Positions 47,413 through 57,341 are shown, counted from the stretch's first letter. The stretch: 64,000 nucleotides of DNA from Nocardia caishijiensis NBRC 108228 (GCF_001612825.1 NZ_BDBE01000023.1:1-64000); one strand, 5' to 3'. Notes: generated by a model not told the origin, from the sequence alone. Translations and numbers: made by a program.

Positions 47413-47446
47413 GGCGACTCCTTCGGTCAACCGGCCCGGTCCGAAC

Positions 47447-47483
47447 TGGTGTCGTCTGCCACCATTGGCCGCACCTGACACCA
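47447..47483. promoter_or_regulatory. Inverted repeat between SDR operon and divergent TetR
   Basis: TGGTGTC (47447-47453) and GACACCA (47477-47483) are perfect inverted arms 23 bp apart in the 100-bp divergent promoter region. It is a candidate TetR operator; the wide spacing makes this tentative. Confidence 0.4.
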
Positions 47484-47514
47484 ATTAGGCGCGTGACGGA
47501 GTACTTTGTCAACC

Positions 47515-48165
47515 ATGGATGTGCGTGTACCGGCCCGGACCTGGGGCGGCCGCACCGCCGAAGAGCGCAGGGCGCAGCGCCGCGCCGACCTGATCGCGGC
47601 GGCACTCGACATCTGGCTCGACAGCGGATGGGCCGCGGTGACGATGCGTGGTGTCTGCCAGCGGGCCGCGCTCAACGACCGCTACTTCTACGAGAACTTC
47701 ACCGACCGCGACGATCTGCTCGCCGTGGTCTGGGACGAGGTGTGCGCGGGGGTCTTCGCCGACCTGGCAACCATCCTGGCCGACAACGCCGACCGCGCAC
47801 CCATGGAAATCCTGCGCGCCGCCATCGCCCGCGCCGTCGAACTGCAGACCGACCTGCGCGGCCGGGCCCGCATCCTGCTCGCCGACCACGCGGGCAGCGC
47901 CGTCCTCGAACAACGCCGCAAAGCCATGCTCACCGACGCCACCGACCTCCTGCTCGCCGCCGCCTGGCCCCACCTGCGCCCCGACGCCGACGAAACAGCC
48001 GTGCGCATGAGCACCCTGGCAGGCATCGGCGGTTTCATCGAACTCCTCACGGCCTGGCGCACCGGCACCATCGACGTCGAACCATCCCGACTCGTCGACC
48101 ACACCTTCGCCATCGCCACCCAACTCGGCGCGATGTTCCTGCCCGCGGACATCATCGGCGCTTGA
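47515..48165 (+). CDS. TetR-family regulator
   Basis: A 216-residue regulator with the N-terminal helix-turn-helix LIAAALDIWLDSGWAAVTMRGVCQRAALNDRYFYENFTDRDDLLAVVW and a helical effector domain. ATG 47515 is taken; the in-frame TTG 47506 is possible and is closer to an upstream GGAG. It is divergent from the SDR/diiron/monooxygenase genes and probably controls them. Confidence 0.88.
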   Translation: MDVRVPARTWGGRTAEERRAQRRADLIAAALDIWLDSGWAAVTMRGVCQRAALNDRYFYENFTDRDDLLAVVWDEVCAGVFADLATILADNADRAPMEILRAAIARAVELQTDLRGRARILLADHAGSAVLEQRRKAMLTDATDLLLAAAWPHLRPDADETAVRMSTLAGIGGFIELLTAWRTGTIDVEPSRLVDHTFAIATQLGAMFLPADIIGA

Positions 48166-48172
48166 AAATCCG

Positions 48173-48202
48173 TTGGCGAACGACAGCGCCCACTGCTACC
48201 TT
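48173..48202 (+). promoter_or_regulatory. Promoter of the leader peptide/hydrolase unit
   Basis: TTGGCG (48173-48178) and TACCTT (48197-48202) are separated by 18 bp, with an AT-rich TTGAAAAT just upstream of the -35. An AT-rich block next to the -35 is a feature of WhiB7-dependent promoters, so that regulation is possible but unproven. Confidence 0.45.
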
Positions 48203-48240
48203 GCACGAGTTCCGTGACAGAGATCGAGGAGGTGGTACCC

Positions 48241-48294
48241 GTGAACGCAGTATCGACGTGGGTGCTCTCCGCTGGAGTCACGGTCGGGCGATAG
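48241..48294 (+). CDS. 17-residue leader peptide
   Basis: GTG 48241 is preceded by a strong GAGGAGGTG and opens a 17-codon frame encoding MNAVSTWVLSAGVTVGR, stopping at TAG. A hairpin follows seven bases later and the hydrolase start 46 bp later. The arrangement promoter, strong ribosome site, tiny ORF, hairpin, gene is that of a translational attenuator. Confidence 0.6.
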   Translation: MNAVSTWVLSAGVTVGR

Positions 48295-48300
48295 GTCGTC

Positions 48301-48327
48301 CGGGAGCGCCGTTCATCAGCACTCCCG
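48301..48327 (+). promoter_or_regulatory. Attenuator-like hairpin before the hydrolase
   Basis: CGGGAGCGC (48301-48309) pairs with GCACTCCCG (48319-48327) with one mismatch and a 9-nt loop. It ends four bases from the GAAAGG ribosome site region of the hydrolase, so its folding could control access. Confidence 0.5.
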
Positions 48328-48339
48328 AAAGGCACGACC

Positions 48340-49074
48340 GTGCGATTCACCACCGATCAACTCCTCGACCACGACCTGCGCGAACGCGAGTTCCTCCTCG
48401 GCGACATCCCCGGCTTCCTGTGGACGCCCGCATCCGTCGCCACACCGATGCCGCTGATCCTGGTCGGTCCTCCGCCGCTCGGACTACGCACCGCGTACCC
48501 CCGTCTGCTCGACCGCGTCCGGCCAACCATCGCGGAGGGCTACGCCGCGGCCACCATCGAACTCCCCGGCAGCGGCGACCGTCCCCGCTCGCCCGCCGCC
48601 GACCAGGCCCTCACCGACCTGCGCCGTGCGCTGGCGACCGGCGGCCCCGTCGACGACGACATCGTCGACCGACTCGTCCTCCCGCTGGTCGACCACGCCG
48701 TCCCCGAGTGGCAAGCCGCCCTGGACGCCCTCCTCGCCCTCCCCGAAATCGGCGGCCCGGTCGGCTACTCGGGCGGAGTCATCTCCATCGGCACCCGACT
48801 GGCGGCCGTCGATCCCCGCATCACCGCAGCCGTCCTGTTCGCCGGAAGTTTCGTCCCCCGCGCCATCATCGAGGAGGCCAGGACTGTCACCATCCCCCTC
48901 CACGTCCTCCTGCAATGGGACGACAAAGGAAACGACCGCCGAATGGCCCTCGACCTCTTCGACGCCTTCGGTTCCCAGGAGAAAACCCTGAACGCCAACA
49001 TGGGCGGGCACACCGGCGTCCCGCCGCACGCCGGAGCGGAGGCGGGCCGGTTCTTCACCCGGCACCTGAAATGA
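48340..49074 (+). CDS. Alpha/beta hydrolase
   Basis: A 244-residue alpha/beta hydrolase of the dienelactone-hydrolase-like type. PLILVGPPPLG is the first strand/oxyanion region, VGYSGGVISIGTRLAA carries the nucleophilic serine, LLQWDDKGNDRRMALDLFDA holds a likely acid, and MGGHTGVPPH the histidine. GTG 48340 follows GAAAGG. The leader peptide and hairpin upstream are unusual for this family and suggest induction by a compound that affects translation. Substrate unknown. Confidence 0.82.
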   Translation: MRFTTDQLLDHDLREREFLLGDIPGFLWTPASVATPMPLILVGPPPLGLRTAYPRLLDRVRPTIAEGYAAATIELPGSGDRPRSPAADQALTDLRRALATGGPVDDDIVDRLVLPLVDHAVPEWQAALDALLALPEIGGPVGYSGGVISIGTRLAAVDPRITAAVLFAGSFVPRAIIEEARTVTIPLHVLLQWDDKGNDRRMALDLFDAFGSQEKTLNANMGGHTGVPPHAGAEAGRFFTRHLK

Positions 49075-49153
49075 GTCGGGCGGTGGTCTCCGGTCGGCAT
49101 CGCGCGGTGGATGGCAAGTCCGACCGATGACCGATCGCGACCTGGCACCGAAG

Positions 49154-49227
49154 TGCCCCCACTGGGACTCGAACCCAGACTCGACGGATTTTAAGTCCGC
49201 TGCCTCTGCCAATTGGGCTATAGGGGC
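49154..49227 (-). tRNA. tRNA-Leu (TAA anticodon) with short variable arm
   Basis: On the minus strand acceptor GCCCCTA pairs with TGGGGGC (one U-G), the anticodon arm is GCGGA-CTTAAAA-TCCGT with anticodon TAA, and the T arm is CTGGG-TTCGAGT-CCCAG. Discriminator is A; CCA is not encoded. The variable region is only about five nucleotides, whereas leucine tRNAs normally have a long variable arm; the body looks more like a tRNA-Lys. Confidence 0.9.
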
Positions 49228-49277
49228 GTCCGCCACAGCCTAGCGACTCGTACGGGTGTACCGGAATTTTGGCGGTA

Positions 49278-49331
49278 GACCCGGTCGGATCGGCGTGTCG
49301 TGTTGGAGCACGCCGATCCGGCCGGGAGGTC
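49278..49331 (-). terminator. Long hairpin after the amino-acid permease gene
   Basis: GGATCGGCGTG (49287-49297) pairs perfectly with CACGCCGATCC (49309-49319) around an 11-nt loop, and flanking GACC/GGTC can extend the stem. It lies 12 bp past the permease stop and before the tRNA on the same strand. No U-tract. Confidence 0.75.
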
Positions 49332-49343
49332 TATCGGTGCTGG

Positions 49344-50840
<1,497 letters not shown>

Positions 50841-50892
50841 GTTGTTCTCCTTCTGCGGTGCGAAACGTTGTGAGAAGAGTTACCCCGGCTGG

Positions 50893-52380
50893 TCAGTGCA
50901 CACCCTGCATGCGCCGCGTGATCCACGGCGCGCAGGCCACGACCACGAGTCCGGCCGCGATGGCGGCCGCACCGCTGACACCGAAGTACGTGCCCTCGCT
51001 GTCGGGGCTGTAGTAGCGCGCCAGCGTGCCCGCCATCGACGTGCCGATGCCGACCGAGAAGAAGTACAGCGCCATCATTTGGGAGCGGAACGCGGCGGGC
51101 GCGAGATGCGTGGTCACCGCCAGGCCGATCGGGGAGAGCAGCAGTTCCGAGATCGCGAAGCCGCCGAGGATGGCGAACACGGCGAGGACCGGGACGGTCT
51201 TGCCCTCGAAACCCGACAGCAGCGCGAACAACCAGAACGCGACACCCATGCCGATGACACCGAGCGCGAACTTGATCGGGGTGCTCGGTGCCCGGTTGCC
51301 GAGCTTGGTCCACAGCAGCGCGAACAGCGGCGAGAGCGCGATGATCCACACCGGTTCCACCGAGCCGATCCAGCTGGCCGGTGCCTCCCAGCCGAAGATG
51401 CGCCAGTCGACGCGCTCGTCGGAGTACACCGCGAGCATGGTGAACATCTGCTGGAACAGCGACCAGAACACCGCGTTGGCCAGGAACAGCGGAATGAACG
51501 CCACGACCCGGGTGCGTTCGACCGGATTCACCTTCGCGCTGGTGAGCATCACCGTGAAATAGGCGATGGACGCGACGACGATGACGCCGGTGGTGACATC
51601 GGAGAGATTGTCCAGGGTGATCCACCCCGCCCAGATCGCGAGTCCGACCACCACGGCGGCCACGGCCACGCCGATCAGCACCGGCCGTAGTTCGGCGCGG
51701 GTCACGGGATTGGGTACCTCGCGACCGTGGGTGCCGAGGTTGCGCCGGAAGATCACGTACTGGGTGAGGCCGAGCGCCATGCCGACCGCCGCCGCGCCGA
51801 AGCCGACGTGGAATCCCCATTCGCGTTGCAGCAGACCGGTGAGCAGTGGACCGGTGAAGGCACCGATGTTGATGCCGAGATAGAAGAGAGTGAAGCCGCC
51901 GTCCACGCGCGCGTCCGAGGGCGCGTAGAGGGTGCCGAGCAAGGACGAGGCGTTGGCCTTCAGCGCGCCGCTGCCGAGCGCCACGAGCACCAAACCCACA
52001 CCGACACCGGCCAATCCGGGCAACACCGCCAGCGCGAGGTGGCCCGCCATCACCACCACACCGCCGTAGAACACGGTGCGTTCCATGCCCAGCACCCGGT
52101 CGGCAATCCAGCCGCCGAGGACCGTGGACAGGTATACCAATCCGCCGTAGGCGCCGACGATGCCGAGCGCCGTGCTCTGCTCGATCCCGAGTCCGCCGTC
52201 CGCGGCCGTGTAGTAGAGGTAGTAGCCGAGGATCGTGAGCATGCCGTAGAAGGAGAAACGCTCCCACAGCTCGACGCCGAACAGATTGGTCAGTCCGATC
52301 GGGTGCCCGAACAGGGTGCGTTCGGACGCCGGGTCGGCGGGCTCCGGCTGGTCGCCGAGGCGCGTGTGTTGCGTGGACAT
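50893..52380 (-). CDS. POT/PTR-family proton-dependent oligopeptide transporter
   Basis: A 495-residue proton-coupled di/tripeptide transporter. FGVELWERFSFYGMLTILGYYLYY contains the ExxERFxYY-type motif (here ELWERFSFYG), and GGWIADRVLGMERTVFYGG is the second PTR signature. ATG 52380 is chosen over an upstream extension. Together with the APC permease 52 bp downstream it forms a nutrient-uptake pair. Confidence 0.93.
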   Translation of the reverse strand: MSTQHTRLGDQPEPADPASERTLFGHPIGLTNLFGVELWERFSFYGMLTILGYYLYYTAADGGLGIEQSTALGIVGAYGGLVYLSTVLGGWIADRVLGMERTVFYGGVVVMAGHLALAVLPGLAGVGVGLVLVALGSGALKANASSLLGTLYAPSDARVDGGFTLFYLGINIGAFTGPLLTGLLQREWGFHVGFGAAAVGMALGLTQYVIFRRNLGTHGREVPNPVTRAELRPVLIGVAVAAVVVGLAIWAGWITLDNLSDVTTGVIVVASIAYFTVMLTSAKVNPVERTRVVAFIPLFLANAVFWSLFQQMFTMLAVYSDERVDWRIFGWEAPASWIGSVEPVWIIALSPLFALLWTKLGNRAPSTPIKFALGVIGMGVAFWLFALLSGFEGKTVPVLAVFAILGGFAISELLLSPIGLAVTTHLAPAAFRSQMMALYFFSVGIGTSMAGTLARYYSPDSEGTYFGVSGAAAIAAGLVVVACAPWITRRMQGVH

Positions 52381-52504
52381 AAGGGAACGATCCCACGTCG
52401 AAACGATGTACAGCAATTTTCCCGCATCTGTCTCGTTTCGGCGTGCCGCGGGGTCGCGCCCGCGTTGCCGCGCCGACCGGGCGGGCGGGAATTACGCTGG
52501 TCTG

Positions 52505-52945
52505 GTGCTGACTGCCGAGGTGACCGTGCCGGTGGCGTGCGAGGTCGCGTTCGCGTCGCTGTCGGACGGCTGGCTGTACGCCAGCTGGGTGGTCGGGGCC
52601 TCCCATATCCGCGAGGTCGACGCCGACTGGCCCGCCGTCGGCAGCCGTATCCACTACCGCTTCGGGCTGTGGCCGGTACTGATCGGCGACACCACCGAGG
52701 TGCGCGCGATCGACCCGCCGCACCGACTCGAACTGGAGGCGCGGCTGTGGTCGGTCGGGTCGGCGTTGATCCGGATCACCCTGACCGAAGTCGAGCCCGG
52801 GCGCACCACGATCCGGATGACCGAACGTGCCGCGCGCGGGCCCGCGAGCTTGATTCCCGGGATCGCCCAGGACGTGGCCTTCGCCGCGCGCAATCAGGAA
52901 TCCCTGCGGCGGTTGGCGGCCCTGATCCGCGCGCGAGCCAGATAG
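52505..52945 (+). CDS. SRPBCC/polyketide cyclase-like protein
   Basis: A 146-residue START/SRPBCC-fold protein: LTAEVTVPVACEVAFASLSDGWLYASWVVGASHIREVD, then LWPVLIGDTTEVRAIDPPHRLELEARLW and TTIRMTERAARGP. Such small proteins bind hydrophobic ligands. GTG 52505 is chosen by family start with a GGCGGGAA upstream. Divergent from the peptide transporter. Function unknown. Confidence 0.8.
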   Translation: MLTAEVTVPVACEVAFASLSDGWLYASWVVGASHIREVDADWPAVGSRIHYRFGLWPVLIGDTTEVRAIDPPHRLELEARLWSVGSALIRITLTEVEPGRTTIRMTERAARGPASLIPGIAQDVAFAARNQESLRRLAALIRARAR

Positions 52946-52963
52946 CTCGCGCGCGGATTCCGG

Positions 52964-53173
52964 CTAGCTGGGCTGCGGGAGTGCACAGTCGTCGACCTTG
53001 GGGTTGACGCCCATGTAGTTCAGCGGGCCCGCGATCATGGTGACCACGATGGTGCCCAGCGACGCGCAGTTCTGGTCGCGGTCGGTGTAGTAGCCGCGCT
53101 GACCTGCGGCAAGGACACCGATCAGTAACCAGACCAGCACAACAATCGAAGCGATGCGCGGTGTATTCGTCAT
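52964..53173 (-). CDS. Small membrane protein
   Basis: A 69-residue protein with one clear N-terminal helix (IASIVVLVWLLIGVLAAGQRGYY) and a second hydrophobic stretch (LGTIVVTMIAGPLNYMG), plus two cysteines (NCASL, DDCALP). AAAGGA precedes the ATG. Similar short proteins occur in mycobacteria and Nocardia; function unknown. Confidence 0.7.
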   Translation of the reverse strand: MTNTPRIASIVVLVWLLIGVLAAGQRGYYTDRDQNCASLGTIVVTMIAGPLNYMGVNPKVDDCALPQPS

Positions 53174-53202
53174 GATGTGTCCTTTCCGGTGGCAGGCGGC
53201 AC

Positions 53203-53358
53203 TCAGTAGTAGTGCCTGCGACCGGCGACCGGACGTCCGACGCTGCCCGCGATGAGCAGCGCGAGGCCGATGACGAGCACGATCACACCGACGGTGTTGA
53301 GAATCGGGATGCCGAAGACGAGGCCGGCGATGAGAAGAATTGCACCGAGAAGAATCAT
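53203..53358 (-). CDS. Very small membrane protein, DUF6131-like
   Basis: A 51-residue protein that is almost entirely two hydrophobic helices (MILLGAILLIAGLVFGIPIL and VGVIVLVIGLALLIAG) followed by a basic/aromatic tail. This is the DUF6131 type of actinobacterial mini-protein. GTGAGC lies before the ATG. Function unknown. The 53359-53534 gap shows no other gene. Confidence 0.7.
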   Translation of the reverse strand: MILLGAILLIAGLVFGIPILNTVGVIVLVIGLALLIAGSVGRPVAGRRHYY

Positions 53359-53534
53359 GTGAAGCTCACCTGTTCGGGTAACGATCAGACGCACCGGGTG
53401 GCACGTCCCGTGGGGCGTATGCCCGGTTCGGTGCGGAAGAAACAGCTTCGGTTGCGCTGGAACGTATCTGCGGCACGATCGGTGCCGTTCCGAGTGCGGC
53501 GCGTCACCTCGCCGAGATGACGCGCCGCACGGAA

Positions 53535-53807
53535 TCAGCCTGCGGAGCCGGGCATTACGGCCGAACCCGAGGACGGCGGCGGGGTGGGCGCGCTCGAGCC
53601 GAAATCGGCGTCGACCGAACCGGTGGGCAGGCCGATGTCGACCGAGCCCGCGCTGCCGGTGGGTGGGCCGATCACCACCGAGCCGGACGGGAGCAGATCC
53701 CAATCGGCGCTGCCGACGGCGTTGGCGGTTCCGCTCGCGGTGAGCAAGGCGGTGGCGGCCAGCGCGGTCAGAACGCCCGCGCGGGTGAGGGTGGGGGACA
53801 GGGACAC
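53535..53807 (-). CDS. Small secreted Gly/Ser/Pro-rich protein
   Basis: A 90-residue protein with a signal peptide (TRAGVLTALAATALLTASGTANA, cleavage after ANA) and a short low-complexity mature part containing near-repeats (SVVIGPPTGSAG, SVDIGLPTGSVD). GTG 53807 has GGAGG at good spacing. Probably exported; function unknown. Confidence 0.65.
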   Translation of the reverse strand: MSLSPTLTRAGVLTALAATALLTASGTANAVGSADWDLLPSGSVVIGPPTGSAGSVDIGLPTGSVDADFGSSAPTPPPSSGSAVMPGSAG

Positions 53808-53868
53808 GGTGATACCTCCGAGCACTTCGCTGTGATAGCGCCCATACGGTATCTGAAATATGAGTGTT

Positions 53869-54594
53869 TCAGGAGCTTCTTCCGACTTCCATCTGCACTC
53901 GGTACCGGTCGGAGCGATACCAGCTGTGCGTGTGCTCGACCGGCACGTCCGCGCTGAACGACACCCGGTCGAAGTGCAGCACGGGCGCGCCCTTGCGTAC
54001 GCCGAGCAGGGCGGCGATCCCGGCGTCGGCGGCCTGGGCGTCGACGGTCTGCTCGGCGCGCTCGATCGGCCGGTTGTAGCGGTCGGCGGCGAGGCGGTAC
54101 AGCGAGCCGGTGAGGTCGTGGGCGATGAGGTCGGGGACGAGTTCCGGGTTGAACCAGGCGTCGTCGACACTCACCGCGTCGTCGTCGGCCAGGCGCAACC
54201 GGCGCACGTGATAGGCGTCGGCGCCCTGGGGCAGCCGGAGTGCGCGGGCCGTCGGCTCGGGCGCGGGCGCCTTTTCGGCGACGAGGACGAGCGTACTCGG
54301 CTGATGGCCGAGGGCACGCATCTCCTCGGTGAACGAGGCCAGATGCAAGCGCGACTGCACCGGCCGGTGCGCCACGAACGTCCCCTTCCCGCGCACCCGG
54401 ACCAGATACCCCTCGTTCACCAGTTGGCCCACCGCCTCCCGCACGGTGATCCGACTGACGCCGTAGTCCTGCATCAGGTTTCGCTCACTGGTGAGCAGAT
54501 CGCCGGGTTGCAGTTCGCGCGTGCACTTCTGCAGCAGGATCGCGCGCAACTGTTCATGCTTGGGCACTGCGCTGTCTCGCAGCGGTGCTGGCAT
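53869..54594 (-). CDS. GntR/HutC-family regulator with UTRA domain
   Basis: A 241-residue repressor: a winged helix (LLTSERNLMQDYGVSRITVREAVGQLVNEGYLVRVRGKGTFVA) and a UTRA ligand domain (VSVDDAWFNPELVPDLIAHDLTGSLYRLAADRY, then PVLHFDRVSFSADVPVEHTHSWYRSDRYR). HutC-type regulators usually sense sugars or amino-acid derivatives. No obvious target operon is adjacent. Confidence 0.92.
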   Translation of the reverse strand: MPAPLRDSAVPKHEQLRAILLQKCTRELQPGDLLTSERNLMQDYGVSRITVREAVGQLVNEGYLVRVRGKGTFVAHRPVQSRLHLASFTEEMRALGHQPSTLVLVAEKAPAPEPTARALRLPQGADAYHVRRLRLADDDAVSVDDAWFNPELVPDLIAHDLTGSLYRLAADRYNRPIERAEQTVDAQAADAGIAALLGVRKGAPVLHFDRVSFSADVPVEHTHSWYRSDRYRVQMEVGRSS

Positions 54595-54664
54595 GGGGCT
54601 GGCTCCTCTCGGCGAACCGGTCCCTACTGGTCCTGTCCGGTCGCTGTCGAGGATACGCCAGCCG

Positions 54665-55993
54665 TCAGCGGATGCCGGGGGTGCGCGGGTCGGGGCCGAG
54701 GCAGCCGAGCACCACGCAGCCGGGTGGGGTGTCGGCGAACGGGGCTTTCGGTGTCTCGCCGAGGCATTCGACGAACCCGCAGCCCGGGTAGGCGTACGGG
54801 CCGAGGCCGAAGGTGCCGAACACCGGATCGGGCCGGGCGATCATCGGATCGGTGACGCTCACATCCGGCTTCTCCCGGTACGGGCCCGGATCCGGCACCG
54901 CGACATCGCGGAACGACGACACCAGTGTGCGCAGCACGTCGTGGGTGTAGGTCGTCGACACACCGGGTGTGGCGACGCCCGTCCAGTTCAGTACCAGCCC
55001 GAGACTCGGCACGATGTAACTGTCGTTGCGCAGCATCCCCGACATCTTCACGGCGTCATCGGGCAGCCCGGGGAATTCGAGGCGGCACGGTGCGCCGTTG
55101 ACGACGAACAGGAAGCCGTAACAAGGCATCGCCCGCGAGGGTGACAAGGCCTCGTGCAGGTACGCCTCCGAGATCACCTGCTGTTCGTTCCACCGGCCCC
55201 GATTGCCCACGAGCAGACCGAGTTTCGCGAAGTCGTCCGGCGGGAGCAGCAGATGCGCGTGGCCGTAGGTGTTTCCGGCGCGGTCGCGGGCCCAGTAGTA
55301 GTCGGTGCGTTGGATGCCCAACGGGTCGAACAGCTTTCGCTGAGCGAAGTCCTGGAAGTCCGTGCCGACGGCCTGCGCGATGACATACACGAGCAGGTCG
55401 ACCGCGCGCTGGCTGTAGCGGAACTGGGTGCCCTGCGGGCGTTCGATCGGCATCGCCAGGGCCTGGGCGACGACATTCGGGTCGAGTTGGGCCAACCCCG
55501 TCGCGCCCTCGGCGGCGATCGCCACCTCCATTCCCGATGATTCGGTGAGCAGGTTGCGCACGGTGATCGCCCGGTGGCCCTCGTCGCCGAGCCCGTCGGG
55601 CAGGTAGCGACCGATGGGCGCGTCGACGTCGAGGGCGCCGTCGTCCACCGCCGCACCCGCGACCAGCGCCACCACGCTCTTGGTGCCGCTCCACAGATTC
55701 CACGGCACCCCACCGGATTCGGCGTTGCGCGGGCCCGCCGCGACCAGGCAGTTGTTGCGGTAGAGCTGGATGTTGAAGCGCGTGGGGTCGACGGCGAGGC
55801 GCATGGCCTCGGCGACCCGATCGGGGTCGAGGGCGACCTCGGCGGGGGCGGCGGACTGCGGGGTCCGGCCGGAGCTGACCTCGCAGTGCCGCACGGTCGG
55901 CGGGTCGGCCGCGGCGACGGGCAACACTGCCGCCGAGGTCAGCGACACCGCGGTAACCGCAACCGCCGCACCATATTTCAGGAACCCACGCAC
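54665..55993 (-). CDS. Secreted serine hydrolase (class C beta-lactamase/esterase family)
   Basis: A 442-residue protein with an N-terminal signal peptide (FLKYGAAVAVTAVSLTSAAVLPVAAA). The SxxK motif is Ser102-Gly-Thr-Lys105 in LWSGTKSVVALV; RYSQRAVDLLVYVI supplies the Tyr. Members are peptidases, esterases or penicillin-binding proteins. GTG 55993 is chosen because GGAGGG lies before it. Several cysteines in the C-terminus (YPGCGFVECLG, GCVVLGCLG) suggest disulfides outside the cell. Confidence 0.85.
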   Translation of the reverse strand: MRGFLKYGAAVAVTAVSLTSAAVLPVAAADPPTVRHCEVSSGRTPQSAAPAEVALDPDRVAEAMRLAVDPTRFNIQLYRNNCLVAAGPRNAESGGVPWNLWSGTKSVVALVAGAAVDDGALDVDAPIGRYLPDGLGDEGHRAITVRNLLTESSGMEVAIAAEGATGLAQLDPNVVAQALAMPIERPQGTQFRYSQRAVDLLVYVIAQAVGTDFQDFAQRKLFDPLGIQRTDYYWARDRAGNTYGHAHLLLPPDDFAKLGLLVGNRGRWNEQQVISEAYLHEALSPSRAMPCYGFLFVVNGAPCRLEFPGLPDDAVKMSGMLRNDSYIVPSLGLVLNWTGVATPGVSTTYTHDVLRTLVSSFRDVAVPDPGPYREKPDVSVTDPMIARPDPVFGTFGLGPYAYPGCGFVECLGETPKAPFADTPPGCVVLGCLGPDPRTPGIR

Positions 55994-56055
55994 GCAACCC
56001 TCCGATGACTTGTCTCGGGGTGACAATCGCGAACGGTGATGTTCCTGTTACGTCA

Positions 56056-56571
56056 CTAGCGGCCGTAGGGTCGGCAGACCTCGATCGCCGCGTCCTTGGC
56101 GGTGTTGAACTGATCGATCACGCCGTTGAGTTCGTCGGTGGCCGCGCGACGCTCTAGGGTGTCGGCGAGCAGGTTGGTCTTGTCGCGATAGGTGCGCAGC
56201 GGCTCGGCCAGCGCCGCGATCACCTCGGGGGTGATCTTGCGGTCGAGGTCCTTGGCATTGTTGCGCAGCACCGGAACCGCCTCGTTGGCCTTGGTGTCGG
56301 TGTCGGGCGCCTGGTTGTTGCTCGCCTCGATGTAGGCGTTGAACGAGGCGACCGAACTCTTGTTGGCCGCGCGCAGCCCGTCGCAGGCCGAGTCGTTGGC
56401 CGCCTTCACCTTGGCGGTGGATGAGGCCGCGACCTCGGATGTGTACGCGGCGAGATCGGTGAGATTGGCCTCGGCCGTGCCCGGCACCTGATTGGTGCAG
56501 GCGGCCAGCGCGAGCGTGCCCGCCACGGCGACCAGTGCGGTGCCGAGCCCCATTCGTTCCCGTACCAGCAT
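56056..56571 (-). CDS. Putative lipoprotein
   Basis: A 171-residue protein with signal sequence and lipobox (LGTALVAVAGTLALAAC) and a helical mature part with one cysteine pair (SACDGLRAAN, IEVCRPYGR). ATG 56571 follows GAGGGAGGAGAGG. No family recognised; similar short helical lipoproteins are common in Nocardia. Confidence 0.72.
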   Translation of the reverse strand: MLVRERMGLGTALVAVAGTLALAACTNQVPGTAEANLTDLAAYTSEVAASSTAKVKAANDSACDGLRAANKSSVASFNAYIEASNNQAPDTDTKANEAVPVLRNNAKDLDRKITPEVIAALAEPLRTYRDKTNLLADTLERRAATDELNGVIDQFNTAKDAAIEVCRPYGR

Positions 56572-56687
56572 CAACCTCTCCTCCCTCGCCGGAGTGTCGG
56601 TCACCGTCGCGGTGCCGAACATCTCGACGGTACTGGCTTGGCGACGATCAGGTGGCGCCGCGCCGAACCGGCGCGGCGCCACTCGGG

Positions 56688-57281
56688 TCAGCTCTGGCCG
56701 AGCATGCCGCGCATGGTCGCGATCTCACCCTCCTGATCGGCGATGATCTTCGTGGCGAGCCGCTTGGCCTCCGGATTGACGCCTTGGGCCAGCTCGGGCT
56801 TGGCCATCTCGACCGCGCCCTGATGGTGTTCGATCATCATCCGCAGCCACTGCCGGTCGAACTCGGCGCCGGAGGCGGCTTCCAGCGCGCTCATCTGCTC
56901 CTCGGTCATCATCCCCGGCATGCCGTGGCCACCGTGCCCCTCGGCGCTCGGCGCGGGTTCGCCGAAGCTGGTGAGCAGATCGGTGATCTGCCGCATCTCC
57001 GGCGCCTGCGCCTGCTCGATCTGCGCGGCCAGCGCGATCAGCTGCTGGTTCTGGGTGCGGTTCGGCACCAGCTTCGACATCTCGACCGCCTGCGCGTGAT
57101 GCGGGTACATCATCTGCAGGAAGTTCACATCGGCGTCGTTGAAATCGGTGCGGGCCGCGGCGGTGGTCGTGCTTGCCGTGGTCGAGGAGTGTTGGGTGCT
57201 GTGCGTGGTCGAGTCGTCGCTACAACCGGCGGCGACCACCGCGACAGCGGCGAGGGCGAGAACGGTACGGGTGATGGACAT
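56688..57281 (-). CDS. DUF305 family lipoprotein
   Basis: A 197-residue lipoprotein (lipobox VVAAGC) with the two conserved DUF305 motifs FLQMMYPHHAQAVEMSKL and MMIEHHQGAVEMAK. The paired histidines and methionines point to metal binding, often copper or silver in this ferritin-like family. Adjacent to a His/Cys-rich DUF6153-like gene, suggesting a periplasmic/surface metal function. Confidence 0.9.
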   Translation of the reverse strand: MSITRTVLALAAVAVVAAGCSDDSTTHSTQHSSTTASTTTAAARTDFNDADVNFLQMMYPHHAQAVEMSKLVPNRTQNQQLIALAAQIEQAQAPEMRQITDLLTSFGEPAPSAEGHGGHGMPGMMTEEQMSALEAASGAEFDRQWLRMMIEHHQGAVEMAKPELAQGVNPEAKRLATKIIADQEGEIATMRGMLGQS

Positions 57282-57341
57282 GAGTGATCCTCCTGGGGAT
57301 TCGGGTGTGGGTGTCGAACAGGGGCCGCGCGGGCCGACCTG

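Noticed and set aside
47493..49130. 545-codon frame overlapping the TetR and hydrolase genes
   Set aside because: Pro/Arg/His-rich out-of-frame translation spanning two real genes and their promoter.
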